Shown here: positions 18,073 to 26,809 of the stretch, piece by piece
Layout: each line of letters starts with the position of its first letter
Position numbering within the stretch: position 1 is the first letter of the stretch
Assembly (NCBI RefSeq): GCF_014884965.1
Contig: NZ_JABTBO010000016.1
Coordinates: 1-51,168 of the forward strand
DNA length: 51,168 bases
From: Spirabiliibacterium mucosae
Lineage (GTDB): Bacteria; Pseudomonadota; Gammaproteobacteria; Enterobacterales; Pasteurellaceae
Direction of reading: 5' to 3'
Program-made: the position numbers and the translations under genes
The notes under the pieces: model-generated
The model's input: only the letters and a program-made list of their open reading frames with translations
What the model was told of the DNA's origin: nothing
Databases searched by the model: none

Positions 18073-20343
18073 ATGAACAAAGCATTGATGGTCACTAAGC
18101 GTGACGGGCGCTTAGAGCCGATTGATTTGGATAAAATCCACCGCGTAATCACCTGGGCTGCGGAAGGTTTGGATAATGTGTCGGTTTCACAAGTGGAGTT
18201 GCGCTCGCACATCCAATTCTATGAAGGCATCCGCACCTCTGATATTCACGAAACCATCATCAAAGCGGCCGCTGATCTGATCAGCAAAGATGCTCCTGAC
18301 TATCAATACCTCGCCGCGCGCTTAGCGGTATTCCACCTGCGCAAAAAAGCCTACGGCCATTTTGACCCGCCGCGCCTTTACGATCACGTGAAAAAACTGG
18401 TGCGCATGGGCAAATACGACCCGGCATTGCTGACCGATTACTCGCGCGAAGAGTGGGATGAAATGGACGGCTACCTCGACCATTGGCGCGATATGACCTT
18501 CTCTTACGCCGCCGTGAAACAGCTCGAAGGCAAATACTTGGTGCAAAACCGCGTAACGGGCGAGATTTATGAATCCGCACAATTTTTATATTTGCTTGTG
18601 GCCGCCTGCTTATTCAGCCAATATCCGCCAGAAACGCGCTTGAGCTATGTGCGTCGGTTCTATGATGCGGTATCCACCTTTAAAATCTCGCTGCCGACAC
18701 CGATTATGTCGGGCGTGCGCACACCTACCCGTCAATTTAGCTCGTGTGTGTTGATTGAGTGCGGAGACAGCTTGGATTCCATCAACGCCACAGCGGCCTC
18801 GATTGTGAAATACGTCTCACAACGCGCGGGGATCGGCATCAACGCAGGGGCCATTCGCGCCCTCGGCAGCCCAATTCGTGGCGGTGAGGCGTTTCACACT
18901 GGCTGTATCCCGTTTTATAAACACTTCCAAACCGCGGTGAAATCCTGCTCGCAAGGCGGCGTGCGCGGCGGTGCGGCCACCGTGTATTATCCGTTCTGGC
19001 ACTTGGAAGTGGAAAGCTTGATGGTGCTGAAAAATAACCGCGGGGTGGAAGACAACCGCGTGCGCCACATGGACTACGGCGTGCAGCTGAATAAATTGAT
19101 GTATCAGCGCTTGATCAAAGGCGGCAACATCACCTTGTTCAGCCCATCAGACGTGCCTGGGCTTTACACCGCCTTTTTCGCTGATCAAGAAGAGTTTGAG
19201 CGGTTGTATGTGCAATACGAAAACGACCCGAACATTCGCAAACGCAGCGTCAAAGCCATTGAGTTGTTCTCACTGCTGATGCAAGAGCGCGCCTCAACCG
19301 GCCGGATTTATATCCAAAACGTTGACCACTGCAACACCCACTCGCCGTTTGACCCACACGTGGCGCCGGTGCGTCAATCCAACTTGTGCTTGGAAATCGC
19401 GCTGCCAACCAAACCACTTGAGCACATTCACGATGAAAAGGGCGAAATTGCACTGTGTACCCTTTCAGCTTTCAACCTCGGTGCGCTGGAAAACCTCGAC
19501 GAGCTTGAAGATTTAGCCGATCTCGCCGTGCGTGCGCTCGATGCCTTGCTTGATTACCAAGACTACCCGATTACGGCTGCGCGCATCGGTTCAATGGGCC
19601 GCCGCTCGCTCGGGATTGGGGTGATTAACTACGCTTACTATTTGGCAAAACACGGCGTGCGCTACTCTGATGGCAGTGCTAATGACCTCACGCACCACAC
19701 TTTTGAGGCGATTCAGTATTACTTGCTCAAAGCCTCCAACAATCTCGCCAAAGAGCTTGGCCCGTGCGGTTATTTTGATGAAACAACCTATTCAAAAGGC
19801 ATTTTGCCCATTGATACCTATAAAAAAGATATCGACAAACTCACCAGTGAGCCATTGCACTACGATTGGGAGAGCCTGCGCGCCGAGATTCAAGAATTTG
19901 GCCTGCGCAACTCGACCCTGACCGCACTTATGCCATCGGAAACCTCGTCGCAGATTTCCAATGCCACCAACGGCATTGAGCCACCGCGTGGCCATGTCAG
20001 CATCAAGGCCTCCAAAGACGGCATTTTGCGCCAAGTGGTGCCAGATTATGAAAATTTAAGCGACAATTACGAATTACTCTGGGACATTCCAAACAACGAA
20101 GGCTATTTGCAGCTGGTGGGGATTATGCAGAAGTTTGTCGATCAGGCAATTTCAACCAACACCAACTACGATCCAAAACGCTTTGAAGACGGCAAAGTGC
20201 CAATGAAACGCCTGCTTGCCGACCTGCTTACCGCCTACAAATACGGCGTGAAAACGCTCTATTACCAAAACACCCGTGACGGTGCCGACGACTCACAAGA
20301 AGACATCGACGACGGCTGTGCAGGCGGCGCGTGTAAAATTTAA
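18073..20343 (+). CDS. nrdA: Class Ia ribonucleotide reductase, large subunit NrdA
   Basis: Catalytic R1 subunit of aerobic ribonucleotide reductase, which makes dNDPs from NDPs. It has 756 residues from ATG 18073, starting MNKALMVTKRDGRLEPI; a frame start at 18022 adds 17 non-family residues. The N-terminal ATP-cone (about 1-95) provides dATP feedback. The active-site core includes NLCLEIALPT with its cysteine. The C-terminal redox pair is in DGCAGGACKI, which hands electrons from thioredoxin or glutaredoxin. nrdB follows 15 bases later. Confidence 0.97.
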   Translation: MNKALMVTKRDGRLEPIDLDKIHRVITWAAEGLDNVSVSQVELRSHIQFYEGIRTSDIHETIIKAAADLISKDAPDYQYLAARLAVFHLRKKAYGHFDPPRLYDHVKKLVRMGKYDPALLTDYSREEWDEMDGYLDHWRDMTFSYAAVKQLEGKYLVQNRVTGEIYESAQFLYLLVAACLFSQYPPETRLSYVRRFYDAVSTFKISLPTPIMSGVRTPTRQFSSCVLIECGDSLDSINATAASIVKYVSQRAGIGINAGAIRALGSPIRGGEAFHTGCIPFYKHFQTAVKSCSQGGVRGGAATVYYPFWHLEVESLMVLKNNRGVEDNRVRHMDYGVQLNKLMYQRLIKGGNITLFSPSDVPGLYTAFFADQEEFERLYVQYENDPNIRKRSVKAIELFSLLMQERASTGRIYIQNVDHCNTHSPFDPHVAPVRQSNLCLEIALPTKPLEHIHDEKGEIALCTLSAFNLGALENLDELEDLADLAVRALDALLDYQDYPITAARIGSMGRRSLGIGVINYAYYLAKHGVRYSDGSANDLTHHTFEAIQYYLLKASNNLAKELGPCGYFDETTYSKGILPIDTYKKDIDKLTSEPLHYDWESLRAEIQEFGLRNSTLTALMPSETSSQISNATNGIEPPRGHVSIKASKDGILRQVVPDYENLSDNYELLWDIPNNEGYLQLVGIMQKFVDQAISTNTNYDPKRFEDGKVPMKRLLADLLTAYKYGVKTLYYQNTRDGADDSQEDIDDGCAGGACKI

Positions 20344-20358
20344 TTGAATGAGGTATTT

Positions 20359-21489
20359 ATGGCTTACACTACGTTTTCACAAAATAAAAATGATCAGCTC
20401 AAAGAGCCGATGTTCTTTGGGCAGAACGTGAATGTTGCGCGTTATGACCAACAAAAATATGAAACATTTGAGAAACTGATCGAAAAACAATTGTCGTTTT
20501 TCTGGCGCCCAGAGGAGATTGACGTCTCCCAAGATCGCATTGACTATCAAGCGCTGCCAGAGCACGAAAAACATATTTTTATCAGCAACTTGAAATACCA
20601 AACGCTGCTTGATTCCATCCAAGGGCGCAGCCCGAATGTGGCGCTGCTGCCAGTGGTGTCGATTCCTGAATTGGAAACGTGGATTGAAACCTGGACGTTT
20701 TCAGAAACCATTCACTCGCGCTCATACACGCACATTATCCGCAATATCGTCAACGATCCGTCCGTGGTGTTTGACGACATTGTGACCAATGAAGAGATCA
20801 TCAAACGCGCAAAAGACATTTCCGCCTATTATGATGACTTTATCCGCGACACCCAGCTTTACACCCTTTACGGTGAAGGTACCTATACCGTTGATGGCAA
20901 AGACTGTATGGTGAACTTGCGCAGCTTGAAAAAGCAACTGTACCTGTGCTTGATGAGCGTGAATGCCCTAGAAGCTATTCGCTTTTATGTCAGCTTTGCC
21001 TGCTCATTTGCCTTTGCTGAGCGCCAATTGATGGAAGGCAACGCCAAAATCATCAAATTCATCGCCCGCGACGAAGCGCTGCACCTCACTGGCACTCAGC
21101 ACATCTTAAACATCATGGCCTCAGGCCAAGATGACCCAGAAATGGCCGAGATTGTCGAAGAGTGCAAAGACGAGGCCTACGAGCTGTTCCTCGCCGCCGC
21201 CGAGCAAGAAAAAGAGTGGGCGAATTACCTCTTTAAAGACGGTTCCATGATCGGCTTGAACAAAGATATTCTCTGCCAATATGTGGAATACATCACCAAC
21301 ATCCGTATGCAAGCGGTTGGTTTGCCGCTGCCATTTGAAGTGCGGTCAAACCCAATCCCGTGGATCAACGCCTGGCTTGTCTCCGACAACGTGCAAGTGG
21401 CGCCACAAGAGGTGGAAGTGAGCTCCTATTTGGTGGGGCAAATTGATTCCAAAGTCGACACCAGCGACTTTGGTGACTTTGATCTCTAA
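20359..21489 (+). CDS. nrdB: Class Ia ribonucleotide reductase, small subunit NrdB
   Basis: R2 subunit carrying the diferric-tyrosyl radical cofactor. It has 376 residues from ATG 20359 ([16 protein letters not shown]), with GAGG upstream. The iron-ligand helices are visible: [28 protein letters not shown] (Glu and His ligands with the radical tyrosine nearby) and [15 protein letters not shown]. It is co-transcribed with nrdA, and the cofactor-maintenance ferredoxin gene yfaE follows. Confidence 0.97.
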   Translation: MAYTTFSQNKNDQLKEPMFFGQNVNVARYDQQKYETFEKLIEKQLSFFWRPEEIDVSQDRIDYQALPEHEKHIFISNLKYQTLLDSIQGRSPNVALLPVVSIPELETWIETWTFSETIHSRSYTHIIRNIVNDPSVVFDDIVTNEEIIKRAKDISAYYDDFIRDTQLYTLYGEGTYTVDGKDCMVNLRSLKKQLYLCLMSVNALEAIRFYVSFACSFAFAERQLMEGNAKIIKFIARDEALHLTGTQHILNIMASGQDDPEMAEIVEECKDEAYELFLAAAEQEKEWANYLFKDGSMIGLNKDILCQYVEYITNIRMQAVGLPLPFEVRSNPIPWINAWLVSDNVQVAPQEVEVSSYLVGQIDSKVDTSDFGDFDL

Positions 21490-21496
21490 CTGACGG

Positions 21497-21520
21497 ACCG
21501 CACTTTAACAGTGCGGTTTT
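21497..21520 (+). terminator. Hairpin from paired uptake sequences between nrdB and yfaE
   Basis: ACCGCAC, loop TTTAACA, then GTGCGGT and four T. It is probably a leaky terminator, since yfaE begins four bases after it and needs read-through or its own promoter. Confidence 0.5.
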
Positions 21521-21523
21521 ATT

Positions 21524-21784
21524 ATGCAAGTATACAAAATAACCCTCCCCCGCTTTGGCTACACCGTTGAGCACAACAACGACGACGGCTCACTGCTCGA
21601 AACCCTTGAAAAAAACGGCATTGAACACGAATATCAATGCCGCTCAGGCTTTTGTGGCGCCTGCCGCGTCAAACTGCTCAAAGGCGAAGTGCACTACAAC
21701 CAACCCCCGCTGGCCTTCTTAAACCCCGGCGAAATGCTCCTATGCTGCTGCAAAGTCGACAGCGATTTGGAGATTGATTTTTAA
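21524..21784 (+). CDS. yfaE: 2Fe-2S ferredoxin YfaE
   Basis: Small plant-type ferredoxin that delivers electrons to regenerate the NrdB diferric-tyrosyl cofactor. It has 86 residues. The cluster cysteines are C39, C44 and C47 (CRSGFCGAC) and one of C74-C76 (LLCCCKV). The gene order nrdA-nrdB-yfaE is the classic one. Its last 4 bases overlap the convergent FAH-family gene. Confidence 0.95.
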   Translation: MQVYKITLPRFGYTVEHNNDDGSLLETLEKNGIEHEYQCRSGFCGACRVKLLKGEVHYNQPPLAFLNPGEMLLCCCKVDSDLEIDF

Positions 21785-22437
21785 ATCACCTCCGTGTGAA
21801 AGGTGTGTTGGCCAAGGTGCAATTCTAGCTTATCGCCAAAGTGCAGCTCGCCTACGCCTTTTGGGGTGCCGGTGAGCACCACATCGCCTTTTTGCAAGGT
21901 GAAAAATTGGCTGGCGTAGCTCACCAGTTGTGCGATATCGGTCATCATCTGGCTGCTGACGCCGCGTTGGCGCAGTGTGCCGTTGACCGACAAGCTGAAC
22001 TCAATCGCCGACCAATCAGAGAATTGCGCGGCGGGAACAAAAGGCGAAATTGGGCAGGCGTTGTCAAAGCCTTTGGCGATCTCCCACGGGTGGGCGTTGG
22101 CTTTGCAGCGTGCTTGCACATCCCGCAGGGTTAAATCCAGCGCCACGGCAAAGGCACAAACCGCACTTTGGGCTTCCTCTTTGCTGGCTTGGCGCAGCTC
22201 TTTGCCAATCAGCACCGCAATTTCCAACTCATGCTCCACCCGGCCATGGTTTTTTGGAATCAAAATCGGATTTTGCAAACAGCAAAGTGCGGTCTGCGGC
22301 TTGATAAACAACAGCGGGGAGCTCGGCACGGGGTTGTTGAGCTCTTTAATATGCTCATGATAATTGCGCCCGACGCACACCACTTTTCCGGCTGGCAAAT
22401 CCAGCGTGCTGCCTTTAATATCGCGGTGTTGATACAT
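21781..22437 (-). CDS. ycgM: Fumarylacetoacetate hydrolase family protein (YcgM-like)
   Basis: FAH-superfamily enzyme, probably a hydrolase or decarboxylase of small 2-oxo acids such as acylpyruvates or oxaloacetate. It has 218 residues. KVVCVGRNYHEHIKEL (about 18-33) is the family N-terminal signature. The metal ligands sit in RVEHELEIAV (two glutamates) and a downstream aspartate (ALDLTLRD). TGTPKGVG near the C-terminus is the conserved substrate loop. Its neighbours ycgL and minC match the E. coli order minC-ycgL-ycgM, with mltB inserted here. The exact substrate is not determined. Confidence 0.88.
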   Translation of the reverse strand: MYQHRDIKGSTLDLPAGKVVCVGRNYHEHIKELNNPVPSSPLLFIKPQTALCCLQNPILIPKNHGRVEHELEIAVLIGKELRQASKEEAQSAVCAFAVALDLTLRDVQARCKANAHPWEIAKGFDNACPISPFVPAAQFSDWSAIEFSLSVNGTLRQRGVSSQMMTDIAQLVSYASQFFTLQKGDVVLTGTPKGVGELHFGDKLELHLGQHTFHTEVI

Positions 22438-22454
22438 GCTCCCCTCCTTTTACA

Positions 22455-23519
22455 TTATGGATTCACCCGTTGTTTGATGCGATCGGCAAACATGCCGATG
22501 CTGGTGGCAAAATAGTTAGAATTGTTCCAGTTCAGCAAGGTGCGGTAGTTATTGGTGACCAAAAAGGTGCGGCCAACTTCTTTGTTTGGCTGCACTAGCC
22601 ACAGCTCGGCATTGCCCAGCGCCTGCCAGCGCGGCACATCGAGGGCGGATTTTGGCATCACACCCATCGCTTGCCATTGGCTTAAACTGCGCTGCAAGCC
22701 CGCTTTAGTGCCCGAGATTTCCAGCGATACTGGCGCGCTCAAGCTCACCTCCAGCCCCCACGGCAAGGTTTTATCCCAGCCCACGGTGGAAAGATAATTG
22801 GCGATGGAGGCAAACACGTCGTATTGGTTTTTCCAAATATCTTCCGTGCCGTCATGGTCGCCGTCGGCGGCATAGCTTAAAAACGAACTTGGCATAAATT
22901 GCGACTGCCCCATCGCGCCCGCCCACGAGCCTTTCATGCGCGCGCGGTCAATCACATTGGATTGCAAAATTTTCAATGCAGCGACATATTCTTTGCTAAA
23001 CAACGCCTCGCGCCGGCCGTCAAAGGCCAGCGTGGCCAGCACCGAAAGCACGTCATAATTACCTTGATAATAGCCAAAGCTGCTTTCCATGCCCCACAGC
23101 GCCATAATGTACTCTGTCGGCACGCCATAGCGTTGGCTCGCTTTGGTCAGCGCAGGCAACTGCTGCCAATAGCGCTCAACGGCCACATCCACTTTGTGGT
23201 TGGTCAGCACTTTGTTGAGATAACGCGTGATCCCATGCGGGTTTGGGCGCGGTGGCGCGTTACGATTACGCTGGGCGCGCTCAGCTTGGGCGTTGTCAAG
23301 CTCCACTGCGCGGGCAATGTAGTTCACATTCTGCCCCTTTTGCGCGATGGTTTTCTCGCTCACGCCTTGCTGCTTGGCTTGATATTGCAAATAGTGCACA
23401 TAGTGTTGGAATTGATCTAAAGTGCGGTTCGCCGGTGGCTGACTTTGGTATTGCACGCCAGTGTTGCTGCTGCAACCGGCTAAAATTAAGCTTGTGAATA
23501 AAAGTGTCCGTTTAAACAT
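22455..23519 (-). CDS. mltB: Membrane-bound lytic murein transglycosylase B
   Basis: Lipoprotein that cleaves the MurNAc-GlcNAc bond in peptidoglycan, forming 1,6-anhydroMurNAc ends. It has 354 residues. The lipoprotein signal ends LILAGC, with C16 lipidated. The catalytic glutamate is E145 in ALWGMESSFG (E162 in E. coli). GQSQFMPSSFLSYAADGDHDG is the conserved region with a calcium-binding-like loop. The C-terminus ends in YFATSIGMFADRI as in the family. Its position between ycgM and ycgL differs from E. coli. Confidence 0.95.
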   Translation of the reverse strand: MFKRTLLFTSLILAGCSSNTGVQYQSQPPANRTLDQFQHYVHYLQYQAKQQGVSEKTIAQKGQNVNYIARAVELDNAQAERAQRNRNAPPRPNPHGITRYLNKVLTNHKVDVAVERYWQQLPALTKASQRYGVPTEYIMALWGMESSFGYYQGNYDVLSVLATLAFDGRREALFSKEYVAALKILQSNVIDRARMKGSWAGAMGQSQFMPSSFLSYAADGDHDGTEDIWKNQYDVFASIANYLSTVGWDKTLPWGLEVSLSAPVSLEISGTKAGLQRSLSQWQAMGVMPKSALDVPRWQALGNAELWLVQPNKEVGRTFLVTNNYRTLLNWNNSNYFATSIGMFADRIKQRVNP

Positions 23520-23537
23520 GATTTTCCTTATTTTTGT

Positions 23538-23786
23538 TCAGCTCTGCACCCAAGGGTCTTTCGGTGGCATTTGTAAATAAAACCCCTGCTCGTGCAGCTG
23601 TGTTTTCACCTGTTCAATGTCGGCGCGCGCGAGTTTGTCACGCGAGCTCAAATCCAAATTCATAACAAATTCAAGCCGCCCGAGTTGTGCCAACAACAGC
23701 GGCGGGAGGGCGTCAAAGTCATCTTTATCACGCAAATAAAGATACATCCCCTCTTTTTTGCAGGCTCTATAAATGGCACATTGCAT
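23538..23786 (-). CDS. ycgL: YcgL domain protein
   Basis: Small protein of unknown function conserved next to minC. It has 82 residues from ATG 23786 (MQCAIYRACKKEGMYLYL). GGGGAG lies close upstream, and an earlier in-frame start at 23831 has no family similarity. The fold is a small alpha/beta domain with a conserved N-terminal strand and LYL motif. It is divergent from minC with 75 bases between them. Confidence 0.88.
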   Translation of the reverse strand: MQCAIYRACKKEGMYLYLRDKDDFDALPPLLLAQLGRLEFVMNLDLSSRDKLARADIEQVKTQLHEQGFYLQMPPKDPWVQS

Positions 23787-23861
23787 CGCATCTCCCCGAC
23801 ATTTTATAAAATTTATGTTATATTTAAACAATTATACACGACATTTAGCCAATTCTCAGCC

Positions 23862-24530
23862 ATGCAGAAAAACATTATTGAATTTCACACCGGTTCGTTT
23901 TCATCAATCGTGCTCAGCGTGCACGCCACGAGCGTGACGGCCATCAAAAAAGCGCTTGCGTTGAAAGTGAAAAACTCGCCGCTGTTTTTCCAAAACGTGC
24001 CAGTGATTTTGCAATTCACCCCTGAGCTTGAAAAGTGTGATTTAAACCGCCTCAAAGCGCTGCTGCTGGAATTTGGCATTCAGCTGATTGGCGTGAGCAA
24101 TTGGCAAAATAATCTGCAAAAAGAGCTGATTTTAAGCCACGATTTGCCTGCACTGGGTAAAAGTGCCAGCCAAGAGGAGCTCATCTCACCACGCTATATC
24201 GCGCCGATGGTGATCAACTCTGATGTCAGCAAAAGTAACAGTGTTTATGCCAAAGGCCGGGATTTAATTATTTTCGGTGATGTGCTGCCAGGTGCGGAGG
24301 TGGTCAGTGACGGCAATATTCACATTTACGGCAAGCTGCAAGGTCGCGCAATGGCGGGGCTGAATAACGACAATTGCGCCCTTTACACCCAATTTTTAGA
24401 GCCTGAATTTATCGCCGTTTGCCAGCGGCATATGACCAAGGCGCTGATTCCTATCGATTATTTACTCCACAGCGTGCGCGTGAGTGCCGAGGGGCAAACA
24501 CTGGTGTTCACCGCATTTGACTATAAATGA
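23862..24530 (+). CDS. minC: Septum site-determining protein MinC
   Basis: FtsZ antagonist that blocks division at the poles. It has 222 residues from ATG 23862 (MQKNIIEFHTGSF). The N-terminal FtsZ-inhibiting domain (about 1-105) is followed by the C-terminal beta-helix (about 118-215), with DVLPGAEVVSDGNIHIYGKL and RAMAGLNND, the repeats that bind MinD and FtsZ tails. minD and minE, which normally follow, are not here: the next gene is an entericidin-like lipoprotein with its own promoter. An upstream in-frame start (23592) overlaps ycgL on the other strand and is rejected. The ribosome site is weak. Confidence 0.95.
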   Translation: MQKNIIEFHTGSFSSIVLSVHATSVTAIKKALALKVKNSPLFFQNVPVILQFTPELEKCDLNRLKALLLEFGIQLIGVSNWQNNLQKELILSHDLPALGKSASQEELISPRYIAPMVINSDVSKSNSVYAKGRDLIIFGDVLPGAEVVSDGNIHIYGKLQGRAMAGLNNDNCALYTQFLEPEFIAVCQRHMTKALIPIDYLLHSVRVSAEGQTLVFTAFDYK

Positions 24531-24549
24531 TTAAAAAATAACCGAAAAG

Positions 24550-24578
24550 TTGAAAATTGATTTTAAACTGTGTATGAT
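24550..24578 (+). promoter_or_regulatory. Sigma-70 promoter for the entericidin-like gene
   Basis: TTGAAA (24550-24555), a 17-base spacer, and TATGAT (24573-24578). It lies just after minC and about 60 bases before the small lipoprotein start. Confidence 0.7.
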
Positions 24579-24641
24579 GAACGTGGTTTTGTTAAAACCA
24601 AGTTTGAATAACAATAAGTTTTACTTATCAGGAGAAACACT

Positions 24642-24785
24642 ATGAAAATGATTTGGGCAGTAATTTTTGCATTAACCGTGGGTTCTTTAACTGCATGTAA
24701 CACTGTGAAAGGCGCTGGTGAAGACGTGTCTGCAGCAGGTCAAGCAATCAACAACACAGCATCTGACGTTCAAAAAAGCCTATAA
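24642..24785 (+). CDS. Entericidin-like small lipoprotein
   Basis: 47-residue lipoprotein with the signal MKMIWAVIFALTVGSLTAC (lipidated C19) and a mature helical part TVKGAGEDVSAAGQAI, the pattern of the entericidin EcnA/EcnB family (stress-related small lipoproteins). AGGAG lies upstream of ATG 24642. It has its own promoter and terminator, so it is a single-gene unit. Which of EcnA or EcnB it corresponds to cannot be decided, and no partner entericidin gene is adjacent. Confidence 0.85.
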   Translation: MKMIWAVIFALTVGSLTACNTVKGAGEDVSAAGQAINNTASDVQKSL

Positions 24786-24804
24786 TTGAATACAGATCAA
24801 AAAA

Positions 24805-24826
24805 GGGAACTTCGGTTCCCTTTTTT
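24805..24826 (+). terminator. Rho-independent terminator with TTCG tetraloop
   Basis: GGGAAC, loop TTCG, GTTCCC and six T. Confidence 0.93.
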
Positions 24827-24841
24827 ATTGGCAAAGTGCGG

Positions 24842-25072
24842 TCAGTTTGTCAGCCAACTGGCGAGCAAAATCACCACCACAAAAATCACCAACCACACCA
24901 GCTGCAATTTGGCACTTTTGCGGTTCACCTCTTGCTTGTGGGCACGCAGCCGCGCCATTTTTTCATTAAAGGCAGCAATGCTGTCAGGCGAGAAGGAAAA
25001 GCCACAATGCGGGCAAAAAGTCACCTCTTCAGCCACCTTTTTTTTACATTCTGGGCAATGGGAAATCTTCAT
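24842..25072 (-). CDS. Zinc-ribbon membrane protein
   Basis: Not assigned to a named family. It has 76 residues from ATG 25072 ([12 protein letters not shown]). Two CxxC knuckles (CPEC and CPHC, 15 residues apart) form a zinc ribbon at the N-terminus. A charged helix and one C-terminal transmembrane segment (LVWLVIFVVVILLASWL) follow. Its ATG overlaps the ndk TGA by one base (TGATG), so it is translationally coupled to ndk. An in-frame start 9 bases earlier is possible. Confidence 0.8.
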   Translation of the reverse strand: MKISHCPECKKKVAEEVTFCPHCGFSFSPDSIAAFNEKMARLRAHKQEVNRKSAKLQLVWLVIFVVVILLASWLTN

Positions 25073-25488
25073 CAGGCGCAAATCTCATCTGGCGTGAAGA
25101 AAAACGCAATCTCCCGCTGCGCCGATTGCAGCGAATCCGAGCCATGCACCGCATTGCGGCTTTTGCTCTCAGCAAAGTCATAGCGCAGTGTGCCCACGCG
25201 CGCCTGCGCAGGATCTGTCGCGCCAATCAGCTCACGCTGAGCGCTCACCGCATCGTTCCCCTGCAATACAGAAACCACCACTGGGCCTGATGTCATAAAC
25301 TCCACCAAGCCCTCATAAAACGGTTGGCCTTGATGCTCGGCATAAAACGCCTGCGCCTGCTCACGGCTGAGTTGCACCATTTTGGTTGCCACAATTTTTA
25401 ATCGCGCCTGCTCAAAACGGGCAAAAATAGCCCCCACCAACTGACACCCCACCGCATCAGGCTTAATAATCGAAAGCGTTTGTTGCAT
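25072..25488 (-). CDS. ndk: Nucleoside diphosphate kinase
   Basis: Transfers the gamma phosphate between nucleoside triphosphates and diphosphates through a phosphohistidine. It has 138 residues. The active histidine is H115 in NAVHGSDS. The N-terminus [10 protein letters not shown] is the family signature. GAAGGAT precedes the ATG. A coupled zinc-ribbon gene follows. Confidence 0.96.
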   Translation of the reverse strand: MQQTLSIIKPDAVGCQLVGAIFARFEQARLKIVATKMVQLSREQAQAFYAEHQGQPFYEGLVEFMTSGPVVVSVLQGNDAVSAQRELIGATDPAQARVGTLRYDFAESKSRNAVHGSDSLQSAQREIAFFFTPDEICA

Positions 25489-25594
25489 AAATTATCCTTC
25501 ATTTTTATCGAAAATAGTTACCGTATAATCGATAACATATTAGTTATTTTTCTTTTTAAATCAATGTAGAATTCAAAACAAACTACGCTTGGGA

Positions 25595-26638
25595 TTACAC
25601 TCCCCGCGAAAAATTACTGAGTAAATTTTCAGCGCCATGTTGGGCTTGTTTGCCGAGTTTTTGCAGCAGGGATTTTTTCTCGCTGAAGCCTACTTCGAGC
25701 ACGTCTTTGTCTTTCATTGCGCTTAAAATCACATCATCACTGGTGGCGAGTTCATCAACCAAGCCAAGCGTTAAGGCTTGTTGGCCGAACCAGTGCTCAC
25801 CGGTGGCGATTTTGTCGATGTCTAAGTGCGGTCGGTGTTGGCTGACGAAATCTTTAAAAAGTTGATGGGTTTCGTTGAGCTCTTGCTGGAATTTTTCGCG
25901 ATCTTTTTCGGTGTTTTCGCCCAGCACGGTCATGGTGCGTTTGTACTCGCCCGCGGTCATCACCTCCACGTCCACGTCATGTTTTTTCAACAAGCGGTGA
26001 ACGTTTGGAATTTGCGCCACCACGCCCACTGAGCCAATCACTGCAAATGGTGCGGCGATGATTTTATCCGCCACGCAAGCCATCATGTAGCCGCCGCTGG
26101 CCGCGACTTTGTCCACCGCCACGGTGAGTTTGATGCCGTGTTGTTTCAAACGGTTGAGCTGTGAGCTGGCGTAGCCATAGGCATGCACCAAGCCGCCCGG
26201 GCTTTCAAGGCGCAGCAGCACTTCGTCGTCGGCCTTAGCGCAGGCAATCACAGCGTTAATGCTTTGTGCTAGTGCTTGCGCGCCGCTGGCGGCTAAATCG
26301 CCTTTAAAATTGAGCACATAAAGGCAAGGCTTTTGCGCAAGGGCGGCGGTTTTGTCGTGTTTGAGTTTGGCTTTCAGCGCTTTTTGCTCCGCCTTTTCTT
26401 TGGCTTTGCGCGCTTTTTCTTGTTGTTTCACCACCGCGTCATCAAGGCGGAAATCCGCCAGTTTGGTTTGTTGATCTTGCTGCTTTTTCGCCAAATCGGT
26501 GATTTTCAGCGTGCCCTTTTCTTCACTGTTTTTTTGCCGCAGCGCGACGATCAGAGCAAAAATCCCGACCACGATCAGCATCAAGGTGATCACTTCTAAA
26601 ATAAAAATGCCATAATTGAGTAAAATTTCAGACCACAT
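25595..26638 (-). CDS. sohB: Peptidase S49 family protein SohB
   Basis: Inner-membrane protease related to signal peptide peptidase SppA. It has 347 residues from ATG 26638 (MWSEILLNYGIFILE), with AAAGGAG upstream. An N-terminal membrane anchor (about 10-32) is followed by a charged linker rich in Lys, Gln and Ala (about 45-100), then the S49 domain. The catalytic serine is in DKVAASGGYMMACVAD and the lysine in TAGEYKRTMTVLGENT. Its role in E. coli is only known as a multicopy suppressor of degP loss. Confidence 0.92.
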   Translation of the reverse strand: MWSEILLNYGIFILEVITLMLIVVGIFALIVALRQKNSEEKGTLKITDLAKKQQDQQTKLADFRLDDAVVKQQEKARKAKEKAEQKALKAKLKHDKTAALAQKPCLYVLNFKGDLAASGAQALAQSINAVIACAKADDEVLLRLESPGGLVHAYGYASSQLNRLKQHGIKLTVAVDKVAASGGYMMACVADKIIAAPFAVIGSVGVVAQIPNVHRLLKKHDVDVEVMTAGEYKRTMTVLGENTEKDREKFQQELNETHQLFKDFVSQHRPHLDIDKIATGEHWFGQQALTLGLVDELATSDDVILSAMKDKDVLEVGFSEKKSLLQKLGKQAQHGAENLLSNFSRGV

Positions 26639-26751
26639 AGGCTCTCCTTTGTTTTGCGCTGTCATAATAGCGTAAAAGTGGCCAAAAAGGGGCATTTTTC
26701 GCTCACAAATTGCGCAGTTACGCCAAATCCTTGCCAAAGAGGTGAAAAAAC

Positions 26752-26786
26752 TTGACTTTGTTTTCTTGTACTAGTTTAATAGTGCA
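26752..26786 (+). promoter_or_regulatory. trp promoter with overlapping TrpR operator
   Basis: TTGACT (26752-26757), a 17-base spacer and TTTAAT (26775-26780). The palindrome TGTACTAGTTTAATAGTGCA (26767-26786) covers the -10 and matches the E. coli trp operator at about 15 of 20 positions. The start codon is only about 25 bases further, so there is no room for a leader peptide and attenuator: control should be by TrpR alone. Confidence 0.75.
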
Positions 26787-26809
26787 AAATATCACAACGA
26801 GAGAACATC

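Noticed and set aside
26781-26809. trp leader peptide or attenuator
   Set aside because: Only about 25 bases separate the -10 box from the trpE start, with no room for a leader peptide.
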